Below, piece after piece: positions 28,201 through 32,547 of a DNA stretch of 64,000 bases (the stretch's first letter is position 1; every line of letters begins with the position of its first letter). The notes beneath the pieces were generated by a model that was given only the letters and a program-made list of their open reading frames with translations, ran no database searches and had not been told where the DNA came from. The DNA comes from Candidatus Rubneribacter avistercoris (GTDB taxonomy: Bacteria; Actinomycetota; Coriobacteriia; Coriobacteriales; Eggerthellaceae): positions 1-64,000 of the forward strand of contig DXCU01000059.1 of the NCBI GenBank assembly GCA_019115845.1, in the 5' to 3' direction. The translations under genes were made by a program, and so were the position numbers.

Positions 28201-31088
28201 TTGGCGACGTGACCGTGAGCGTGCGGACGGGCACCGCCGAGGACGGATCGCCCATTTGGACCGACCTGGCAGACTACCAGGGCGGATGGAACGCGTCCAG
28301 CTACGAGGTGCGCTTCCATTACGCCGAGGGCGTTGAGGCCGTGGTGACCATGGGCGTGTGGGACGACGTGGACGAGCCTGCGGACAAGGACGTGTCGGTG
28401 AAGGCGTCCGGCTTCGCCACCACCGTGGACGACCTGGCCAAGGTGGCCTCCGCCGATGCCGCCGAGTGGGTGTTCTCCCAGGCGGGCGCCCGGGCAACGG
28501 TGGACGGCACGGTTTACGACGCCTACGACGCTGCGGTCATCAAGGTGACGAACAAGGGCAGCGACAGCCTGGCGCTGCCGAGCGAGAAGGGAGCGTACGA
28601 GCTGTCCATCACGGCCACGTCCCAGAAGGACCCCGCGGCCACTGCCACGGCTGCCGTGACCATGACGGTGTTCGACAACACCAGCGGAGGTGGCGACGAA
28701 GGCGACGTGGAGGGCGCGGACTACGCGGTGTTCTCCAACGACTTCGAGGTGAGCGCCCAGGAGATAGAGGCCGGGCTGTCGAACGAGCGCATCATCCAGC
28801 TGGCCGGAGCGACGGCTTACAAGAAGGACGATCCGCACGCCCCGCAGGGCACCGTGACGGTGGAGGACCGCACGCAGCTTGTGGCGGCCAACGCCGGCAC
28901 GACGGTGCGGGTGGTCTTCGGCGTGGCCGAGGACGGCCAGGCGCGCTGCGCGTCCAACGTGTTCATCACCGAGGGCGGCGGCACCGACCCGGTGGATCCG
29001 GACAATCCGGATTCGGGCAAGGCCCGCATTGCGGCGCACACCGTTTACACGTCCAAGGCGGAGCTTCAGGCGAACGCCGGCAAGGTGGCCGAGCTGCTCT
29101 ACAACCTGGCCGGCGTGAACGGCACGGGCGCGGACGGCGCGGCGCTGGGAACCTACGACGCGGCCAAGGTGGACGTGAAGGTGGCCGTGGACGGCGTTCT
29201 TGAGGCGCCCGCTGCGGACAACGTGGCGGACGGCTCCAAGGTCACGTTCACGGTCGTGGGCACCAAGGCGCAGGCCACGGTGACGGCGCACGTGTCCGAC
29301 AACGGCGGCGAGGTGACGGACCCGACCGATCCGGGCAAGCGCTACGGCATGTACTCCAACGACTACGTGTTCAACACGGCCGACCGCGATGGAGCCTTGT
29401 TCGAGGAAGGCGGCAACGGTTACGCGGCGCTCATCGAGCGTGCCGGGGCCTTCGCCACCGTGCGCGGCGGCAACGGCTACATGACGGTGCTGGGCGCCGA
29501 CCAGGTGCAGCCCGACGCCGACCAGGCAGAGGCCATGAAGCAGGTGCCGCTTGGCTCCGCAGGCGACGTGACGTTCGCCAACAAGCAGCACGCGGCGGCG
29601 ACGTCTGCCTCCACAGGGACGCACCTGGACATGAGCTTGCAGGCGTCCGACTTCGTGGAGAAGCGCGCCGACCTGCAGGCTGCCCAGGACGCCGAGGCGC
29701 TGCGCCAGAGGCTGTGGGCGGGCGCCCAGGCTTCGGGCACCGACTTCCAGGGGACTTCTCTGGATGTCTCCGACGTGGCTGTTCACGTGAAGCAGGACGG
29801 CGCGTGGGCGGTCGTGGACGATTCGTTTGCCGAGAGCTGGGATCTGCCCAGCTACGAGGTGAGGTTCGTCTACACCAAGGACGGCGTCGGCAGCGTCTCT
29901 GCCGAGGTGACCTTGTCGGTGTTCGACAACGCCGGCGAGGCCACCGGGCCCGACGGCACCGTTTACACGGTCTACTCCAACAACTACACGGTGAGCGCCG
30001 AGGAGCGCGACGCGGGAGCGCTCACCGACGAGGAGCTGATCCGTCGCGGCCAGGTGGTCGTGGCGCCCCAGGGTTCGACCGTGGCCGATCCGGACATCGT
30101 CGTGGAGGTGACGGATCGTTCGGCCCTTGACGCGGCGGTTCCGGGAGATGAGTTCGACGTGGTCTACGGCATTGTCGGCGGGACGGGCGCCGGCTGCACG
30201 TCGCGGGTGTACATGACTCCCGGCGGCGGCTCGGACCCGGGCACGGATGCGAGCATCTTCGCCCAGGACTTCCACACCTCGGCAGACGAGCTGGCCGCTG
30301 CCGAGGCGGCGGGAACGCTCGAACAGCTGCTGTTCGATCTGGCGCACGTCTCCGGACAGGTTGGCGGGGTTCCCATCACCGCTGACGACCTGGCGGGCGT
30401 CACCGTGGGCGGCCAGGCCGCCACGGCGGCCAACGTGACGGACGGCGCGCAGGTGACGTTCGTCTTGGCAAGCCGCTCCCGGGCGGCGGACCTGTCCGCA
30501 ACCGTGACGGCGCACGTGTCCGACCACGGCGGCTCGACGGTCGATCCGGACACGGGCCTGCGCTACGGCGTGTACTCGCGCGACTTCGAACTGGGGCCGG
30601 CCGAGCGCGAGGCTCTGGCCGATCCGACCGGCAACTACGCGGCGTTGCGCGAGCGGGCCCAGGTGACGGCCGTGAGGGCGGACGAACGCGGCATGTTCCA
30701 CGTGCTGGACGCCTCCGACCCTGCAGTCGTGGCGGTGTCGGGAGCCGAGGGGCTGCTCGACTTGGCGGAGGACGGCCAGCAGGCGGCTTTGACCTTTGCC
30801 AACGTGGCCGACGGCAATGCCGCCGGGGCCGTCAGCCTCTCGACGGGCACGCTGCGCGCTGGCGCTCCGGTCGCCCCCGAAGAGCCGGCCGCCCCGCAGA
30901 CTCCGGCCGAGGCACCTGCGGGCGCGCCGTTGGCCGTGGAGCCGGCGCCCACCCCGCTGCCGCTGCCCCGCCTGGGCGACGGCACGGCGGTTCTGGCCCT
31001 GCTGGCTGCCGCTGCCTTGGCCACCGCGCTGGCCGCCCGCGCCCGGTCCCGGGCGCGCCGCTCCGGCCACGCCCGGCCGAGGCGCTAG
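13209..31088 (+). CDS. Giant modular cell-surface protein (5,959 aa)
   Basis: A single uninterrupted reading frame of 17.9 kb. A signal peptide ends about residue 43 (VPAQAFA). An acidic Ala/Asp/Glu-rich region follows (to ~390), then long beta-rich segments that include InlB-type B-repeats near residues 1240, 1390 and 1925 (GYTLAGWST, GWYTGVGGTG, LTVYAKWV). From about 3444 to 5888 there are ~23 related modules of 90-115 residues. Each begins with a variant of xxANDFxxxxxxL and most end like VTMTVFDNGG. The last part is a five-module super-repeat (starts near 4217, 4739, 5271 and 5680). The C-terminus has LPRLGDG, a hydrophobic segment and an Arg-rich tail, like a sortase signal but not canonical LPxTG. 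Probable adhesin or wall fibre; the ligand is unknown. ATG follows GGAGAGAAGGCGAG. Confidence 0.85.
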   Translation: MDRTTETLEKATRARRKAGSTAARILLSLALAMGMVPAQAFANPADGAPSDGASDALVEGASLGDVLASGSLPVPVEADLSAAGLDPQREDASAPNGHAAAEFAGGALVSEADLEKLVPGADEALGSPEVSGDAGAVESNPAEEAALEDGLAPEASNNLADGEQPAAGADAANDAEASVQEVPSASETAPADGLPAADTAADSSNTADAAGAPADPASADAPGAPADPADPLSSFLDLVGPEEAQATELFTPLVSATAETAETERALMSAALADPSSYQGAWLYDAASGEKVLGADGKPVRVVAADSRAEGEVRYVAAGSSEVRLLGADRVIVVEYGKVAEIGAEDDGGDEAQEPADTADADTEGGEPVDSPAEGGPQTFALDSNAAVGQVTGVKWEVDGVIQQDPATITFKGGDINQESAAISGKPNFSFLAAYVVLNGIRHEIDYLGTAQIGSGQKTVYALKDGTGSTDSTTIVTYANAGDQFVFTYENTLDSRKVSLNTKNYDNRVDSALRTVQFIDVPSEVKPGQYFTFQVFFPNDKVNLHWEAASNKYYANLKAAPKTILKTTIEGGVLRTYGATAAENIPSGAVVTLNPWLSYAAEDLSSIDSYVHHTITMTGVNEQSPMVLSNGYQDKWGFLFDTDKPLKGVFEAKNSSGNSLVGSANNNSVWRTATTVNGGLAGALGKEGVRSISGSATSSIDSSNKTEFTLQVRASGFCQTTSSSWHYVMGSIKVNGENVSYINSDRLNNGSTASATTTFRSGDMTGLKVTVTTNRQHGSAGLGADNNYNNNNPFTYYDIKFENVYTDLDIDINMVQGGSWWQNNANPAGAFTVSSHEGMDVQVFKGQQGQYGQENLWENVDSRNVWRLSDFLKTPTTVIRYKPAEGYVFSNAEYATYGKNLGPDGLNVVKIEGIDEGNGQKNGTRGFSTIQGTTSQGWVIAQMAANMGAGLKGGQVNVLNIDVAKMVKPAEYKVTYEGQYTDSSGTNWWGYWRSGDPEGYLPKSPEDNDTYGIGSIANPVIPVSTLLPNPTKRLVEAGKAPVYFQGWEVKNVVSAEAGSGLTYGTPPGGSSPTYYVLPGGSIDLSRVTFDNKVSDVIKGKVILDALYTETAGTGSTVQKKVNVYRHSEGKTGFGNDAYAVVEEWVTTAVGATVDLTFVNQTIAEGDDTFVMNMDSGKTGIVAGQNPIKDGNDPIANIYYEKVAAIAYDKGSASGVTGNAPADQGRWAYDTVTLDSGNGLSRAGYTLAGWSTTQNLPAGDFNPTNNPTRDYALGQTGVQVPWDGMTLYPVWKSSVKGAKFNFGTNWYYQGNPNQQVDQLNGGAKYRYDITNASATTLAAALGMTDLPRQANEDELPGSFTNTNIDELMNKHLFDVKLGSGANDAGTNENNYFEGWYTGVGGTGTRVTKDTDLSTLTPNGNGYIQLYAKWGSRTFAAGAVSGVEDKSLSTGYQGGSADGNLSGDALANSGQWNISIPITRFGAGSTDAASASAVSWPRITSYSLNPSNDNFALYAPNGDELLKDGKALAWQHTSGANGEMKFSAVLKDGLTPGEYSTAIQVKIDLGPTAGGWHRFQTVSIPLKATVTGDLDIKTPTIDYETEEITFTGADVAGATVTGDNFNHTVKNDGDKASLASALDAWLAGDQSTELTLEKTQEFYRPHTSTISVPHRPQAPEATVASTVGSDQATLSINSPRDGFSYQYIKCDSNGTEAAGAQWTDMGTASAGGAVQASVDAGAYYKVRIKGSNANSNFASEPSAVYKATHEVMVTLSHANDHGKDMSSLVKAGIEADGTLGGWDAWTGEKVHEVGSYLQTGSIWSKATALVPGYKLKSISYAGTEHTSGNIQITAAGPVTFNWVKISQTVTFDYKGAQVENQGNSSLLGEKAAFSHPDGWAQDDGSTVRDDRHPDPKKNGANLDAFDFYRDGQAFAGWWTKDGTDTGDWGEQYTKDTKVYDLVKLAPETDLTVYAKWVDVDYSITGSRVENGDTDTSLAVGYKDDGIYDMEVNLTGTQSGGEGGIAPDLRVLGVSAEAVGANSDAFKVTVTSGDSGDFDTALGHGVGLQVAPADGQGALAVGEYQIKLKVSYDGGSQYGLDLGTNVKDGSENAGNPAYYVTVTLKVEKLPVSDLDVKFGPIDYENERIQIVGTHVPATVDMAKEHLEIAGADAATANVNWDDCWVVEDGKLYLNLSRALDSDQGNWAGDGSALELTLNHKVCDTHEAGTLDTAAFNGRGNAPGLVADSYYEEGGQQRVPAFGEGASGTVRIDTAGMDPAETVLLQHSMVEGGVSAWHSLNGATSFAHAADADNPYGVRVRWKADSAADAHDGWFASRVNNVWIDQWYKVEYKLLYTDLEGAQQDGNAVAGKLNADGTVTARSTFYGEVNGTTANVAEREKFYVRAGAKETLPVFGKGDGTWETPGFDIVKIEQGVLSPGTSATPGVIEDQKDQVYGATQSNDITGDTLITYTLEPKTLTVRWNISNASTQDPYPNDLPSTQKVSWLETVRTSMLASSGTDKWDPDNATWVSKYFDSTTLGDDGKPIDPVSVNWPGYMRDPWQLWANDANVDSFHPFQVGQTLSHVWNVSPAEYGQNAQGTAATSWRDVEGLTFGVQYRTSTGQYGVVFNVPNDIDGVTLVNGNSADSRLSKVTAEGKVDSQVKIDGTDVSLNAPGVLKDGNGEAIVFSGFLFDEPGKSGAQPALGNYHNEKWQFDTAGGGAGQKSIWDHAKTVEENVHNAYVDTWNVKTENGDKVGPMDGTARPVPYGPDSDSSYSDSAELPDYAKFSLAARFEDARLADAPLSAAFEEGQIGGISLPLTARDFFDPADGGRNSAGDKPSFSDFSATVANTSTGIDSSVANDWLSAGALSGQITDDGAKVDLPLTVKSDLKPGRYTAEVTVTYRYTDSFGRQHDGLTKTYTVTVDVTSDGQTAEEGDYTATVHDYATMRANAATELGDAASLAQKMGLSVMVENADGTVSAVSQGTGNGQYTFTATPSSIGQDDESPIEVSYVVTVKDGTGATHTLNVRANVHLYDTGVEQNGVKVFANNAQTTLPEKDKEALGSNYTAWALALVGGAAYDVNNNYQPLTVTIGADDGLREANPDTVGTQVQTHVKVTGADVSAKPNVTINKATIAAPSAPVQDASAYAVDAVTWEAATHGNDFSVAQIDQPAGNAWKVDYAPQMEYAVDGNEGAPVSGLTQNGLSPNTSHQVKARFAASKVYDVDAAGWSAEATMWTKPSAPAEGAANGQPTYTYDYAAETVTAPQTYAENGNDVTLELDLSNPTAAGGTITASVADLAGTKEGAYKGATQPGVQSGTFTATATGKASTLESDQAVISTVPQRAAKPDLVYAPPILQADKGTFTGWDAAYVKNAANPTEGTEYETFYQVSKVDDADAGARTWEPVKLAYQGGEWTYQVDPGSTYVFQVTHSDGAWFKSAESDQYRVVAGAYIVANDFSIAKTAIEKYYDEANGSYTLKADDASRNEFETNLKNWAAAGVMPSGSGMTVKVDFDTAFGAVPVEGAYEVTFYLQDTAGQKVTGSEKKVTMAVTSSGDPSVNPQAKLFASNFAVGKDEIGDSWTGMAEMNQLAWDRSNAHGTKKNGAEELALADVEVTIAPAGGSAQAVTDPAAIERGSYRVTFRYQPLTADGQNDGTAVTATVTMTVYDHMGASDGFLVASNDFTAGADELVWDDTPGASNSGFLSDAEAVKRASATLYAADNAAVALPSDGLAVDLTALRNALGRTTVTDGAVFTAKNDTAAQKASAASDVLVTDDSAVSTDYSLNGNDFFISLEELQGKKLLPTGSGTPTAQYNTQLIYNRGQVMPVNLGTGGTLPFNQLYYTVVTPAGESLTNKDSGTLNGHTGWTTGDYQVTIAVQAQESTSIQVTMHVYDNGQTVIDPDGNGYFAIYSNNVHVKEGADLAELVKPDSDYENLRNAAQVAAYFQEFNGTHRPYGGSDVATGTGDQLAQLAAKKAGESAPVTFLAPKTAAEAERAQSTSTVFVHGDGTSDPDGNGIWANPFAFGLNELTGEGAFASTPDALTDALKAEMYDRANVTGVLDQVGLPAAFDGAKVSVAVVGAQAGDAWAAKTYQVTFSLVADGTKSATVSLTVYPYGAKGDRYAVFSSPFKVSEDDLPSLTDEQLATLGKVTVYDADNLSAPIASGAAALDKVAVDKTGLKNGDAWKTAGDDAWVNYTANDDAAATATSQVTIWGGGAVDPGAGNQILAQDFVTSKEELAGAGDAAALKQLLFDLANVTGVKDGQAITVANISKITVNGDDEEASADNIVDGAEVTFHLDGTALKATVTATVHDKGGSHEGADGTRYGIFARDFDFSEADKNAGLLDAADNYGMLQRFAGVTATVTDADGRYTVLDGADAGNVGVNAGDVAALGALATAGASHAVTFTNAKDTENPQVTAAPLGTYRDGGQTDPGTGTLYADDFTMERGDLSGSTDLAGTFWTNANAGGFKADGTALGVNDVAVQVQKADGTWVTAADYDEGWSKNAYEVRFSYTENGKTVEAQVTLTVADDSATQGGVSISANDFNVAAADLPAAADGAEALLKWLYEQAQARAMVNGAPVSADDLANGGVSATIDGKEPTAAWPTGKGSYQVAFTVTKDADTATAVVTMTVFDNGGEVVGPDGTSYKLYSNDFTVSAEERTDSWPDDAELIKRGQVVAVPAGSTAADPNAPVAVTDRGGLATAEPGATVQVKYGLANQQSGEGCASEVYITPGGGTDPDDPDAKASIFAGDIYTSVDELAANASDVAALLYRLAGVFGTDADGNALPGAYDVGKVQVTVGEGAEAPTVSNVVDGVRVTFTVVGTKAQATVTAHVSDNGGSVVDPSTGVSYGMFSDDFDFSADDKDALAQKGAGNYADLRARANAVATKTDEHGLTYPLDGSSDAVVRVEGADGLAAAATDGQTVDVTFTNLLGTGANGATAASVSTGTYFDGGTEVVGKGSLFANDFDMERGELTGTADQIKNLFWDASGAKGADADGNALTVGDVTVSVRTGTAEDGSPIWTDLADYQGGWNASSYEVRFHYAEGVEAVVTMGVWDDVDEPADKDVSVKASGFATTVDDLAKVASADAAEWVFSQAGARATVDGTVYDAYDAAVIKVTNKGSDSLALPSEKGAYELSITATSQKDPAATATAAVTMTVFDNTSGGGDEGDVEGADYAVFSNDFEVSAQEIEAGLSNERIIQLAGATAYKKDDPHAPQGTVTVEDRTQLVAANAGTTVRVVFGVAEDGQARCASNVFITEGGGTDPVDPDNPDSGKARIAAHTVYTSKAELQANAGKVAELLYNLAGVNGTGADGAALGTYDAAKVDVKVAVDGVLEAPAADNVADGSKVTFTVVGTKAQATVTAHVSDNGGEVTDPTDPGKRYGMYSNDYVFNTADRDGALFEEGGNGYAALIERAGAFATVRGGNGYMTVLGADQVQPDADQAEAMKQVPLGSAGDVTFANKQHAAATSASTGTHLDMSLQASDFVEKRADLQAAQDAEALRQRLWAGAQASGTDFQGTSLDVSDVAVHVKQDGAWAVVDDSFAESWDLPSYEVRFVYTKDGVGSVSAEVTLSVFDNAGEATGPDGTVYTVYSNNYTVSAEERDAGALTDEELIRRGQVVVAPQGSTVADPDIVVEVTDRSALDAAVPGDEFDVVYGIVGGTGAGCTSRVYMTPGGGSDPGTDASIFAQDFHTSADELAAAEAAGTLEQLLFDLAHVSGQVGGVPITADDLAGVTVGGQAATAANVTDGAQVTFVLASRSRAADLSATVTAHVSDHGGSTVDPDTGLRYGVYSRDFELGPAEREALADPTGNYAALRERAQVTAVRADERGMFHVLDASDPAVVAVSGAEGLLDLAEDGQQAALTFANVADGNAAGAVSLSTGTLRAGAPVAPEEPAAPQTPAEAPAGAPLAVEPAPTPLPLPRLGDGTAVLALLAAAALATALAARARSRARRSGHARPRR
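25855..30880 (+). repeat. Five-module super-repeat inside the giant gene
   Basis: Modules A-B-C-D-E are repeated in order. Full sets start near 25861 and 27427 (1,566 bp apart), a third near 29023 lacks module D, and a fourth near 30249 stops after A-B. Module openings identify the types, for example A: IFAQDFHTSADEL, B: YGVYSRDFELGPAE, C: LFANDFDMERGEL, E: YSNDFTVSAEER. A 66-bp block is identical in two copies (27645-27710 and 29244-29309), showing recent duplication or gene conversion. Confidence 0.85.
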
Positions 31089-31141
31089 GAGGCGAAGGGG
31101 CGCCCGGCCGTTGCAAGCCGCCCCCTCCCCCCCCGCTCTTC

Positions 31142-31181
31142 GCACGGCCCCCGCATCGCGCGGGGGCCGTGCGCGTTTCTT
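31142..31181 (+). terminator. Intrinsic terminator of the giant gene
   Basis: GCACGGCCCCCGC (31142-31154) pairs with GCGGGGGCCGTGC (31160-31172), followed by GCGTTTCTT. It lies 53 bases after the stop codon. Confidence 0.8.
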
Positions 31182-31227
31182 CGTGGATTTCGTCGAAGAT
31201 TCTTCCGCAGGCGGCGTCTTGCGATCC

Positions 31228-31260
31228 TTGGCACGGCCCCATTCGCGCTACACTGCACCT
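31228..31260 (+). promoter_or_regulatory. Candidate promoter giving a leaderless mRNA
   Basis: TTGGCA (31228-31233) and TACACT (31249-31254) are 15 bp apart. The -10 ends six bases before the ATG at 31261, and no Shine-Dalgarno is present, so transcription probably starts at the start codon itself. Confidence 0.45.
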
Positions 31261-32547
31261 ATGCCTGAACACGTGACATTCATCCACGCCGCCGACCTGC
31301 ACCTGGGCGCGCCCTTCCGGGGCCTGCGCGCGCTTTCGGACGCCTGGGCGGCGCGCCTGCTCTCCGCGCTGGCGGAGGCGTACGACCGCGTCATCGACGC
31401 GGCCATCGCGCGCGATGCGGACTTCGTGGTGATGGCGGGGGACGTGTTCGACACCGCGCGCCCCTCCTACGGCGACTACCGGCGTTTCTTCGAGGGCCTG
31501 CGCCGCTTGGAGGAGGCCGGCATCGCCGTTTACCTGGTGACGGGCAATCACGACCCGTACACCTCGTGGCAGCACGATTTCTTCTCGCTTCCCGCAAACG
31601 CCGTCATGCTGCCGGGCGACAGGCCCGGCTTCGCGCTGCACGAGCGCGACGGCGAGCCGCTGTGCCTGATAGGAGGCCGGGGCTACTACAACCAAACCTG
31701 GCCCGCCGACGAGTGCATAGCCGAAGGGGTCACGCGCGAGGCGGCCGTGGCCGCGCTTTCCGCCGAGCATCCGCGCGCCGCGCAGGCGCCGTTTTCCGTG
31801 GGCGTGCTGCACACCGGGCTGCATCTGGACGACTTGAAGGCCCCGGTGGAGCCTGCGAAGCTTCTGTCCGCGGGCATGGACTACTGGGCGCTGGGGCACG
31901 TGCACGTGCGCTACGCGTACCCCTCCTTCGACGATCCGAAGCTCGTGTTCTCCGGCTGCATCCAAGGCCGCGACATCAAGGAGACAGGCGAGCGGGGCGT
32001 CTACTGCGTCACGCTTGAGAAGGGCCGTCCCAACAGGATAGAGCCCGTGCCCACGGCCAGCGTGGTGTGGCAGCGTTTGGACGTGGACGTTGAGGACTGC
32101 CCGAACCTGCCGGCCGTCACCGACAAGATCATGCGCGAGCTGTTCCGCGAAAACGGCAAGGCCCACTGCGAGGAGATGGTCTCGCGCATCACGCTGCGGG
32201 GCGCCACGCCGCTGCATGCGGTTCTGGAGCGTCCCGACGTGCTGGCCGATTTGCGCAAGCACCTGAACGACTCGTATCCGCTGTTTTTCTGCGATGCGCT
32301 GGTGGACGGGACCACAGATGCGCGCGACAAGGAGGCCCTGCGCAGGGAAGGGCTGTTCCCGGCTGTGTTTTTGCAGGCGGCCGCCGCGCAGCGAAGCGAC
32401 CCCGACCAGGCGGTGGCGTTTCTGCAGGACGAGTTTCTGGCGAAGAACATCCAGCTGCCCGGGTCATGCGTCCGGTCGGTGGCCCAGCTGGCCGCGGAGG
32501 CGGAGGATCTGGTCCTTGACCTGCTCGCCCAAGGGGACGAACGATGA
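31261..32547 (+). CDS. SbcD/YhaO-type metallophosphoesterase (DNA repair nuclease)
   Basis: A 428-aa Mre11-family protein. Metal ligands are in HAADLHLG (residues 9-16), GDVFD (about 60), GNHD (about 98), and GHVH in the middle of the protein. The C-terminal ~170 residues are the capping/ATPase-binding part. Mre11/SbcD enzymes cut DNA ends and hairpins together with an SbcC/Rad50-like ATPase, which is encoded next with a 4-base overlap. The pair resembles Bacillus YhaO-YhaN more than SbcDC because the partner is short and contains membrane segments. The start codon has no ribosome site; see the leaderless promoter. Confidence 0.85.
   Translation: MPEHVTFIHAADLHLGAPFRGLRALSDAWAARLLSALAEAYDRVIDAAIARDADFVVMAGDVFDTARPSYGDYRRFFEGLRRLEEAGIAVYLVTGNHDPYTSWQHDFFSLPANAVMLPGDRPGFALHERDGEPLCLIGGRGYYNQTWPADECIAEGVTREAAVAALSAEHPRAAQAPFSVGVLHTGLHLDDLKAPVEPAKLLSAGMDYWALGHVHVRYAYPSFDDPKLVFSGCIQGRDIKETGERGVYCVTLEKGRPNRIEPVPTASVVWQRLDVDVEDCPNLPAVTDKIMRELFRENGKAHCEEMVSRITLRGATPLHAVLERPDVLADLRKHLNDSYPLFFCDALVDGTTDARDKEALRREGLFPAVFLQAAAAQRSDPDQAVAFLQDEFLAKNIQLPGSCVRSVAQLAAEAEDLVLDLLAQGDER

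Noticed and set aside
29775-29795. A ninth parS site inside the giant gene (GTTCACGTGAAGCA)
   Set aside because: Symmetry is broken outside the CACGTG core and several consensus bases are missing.
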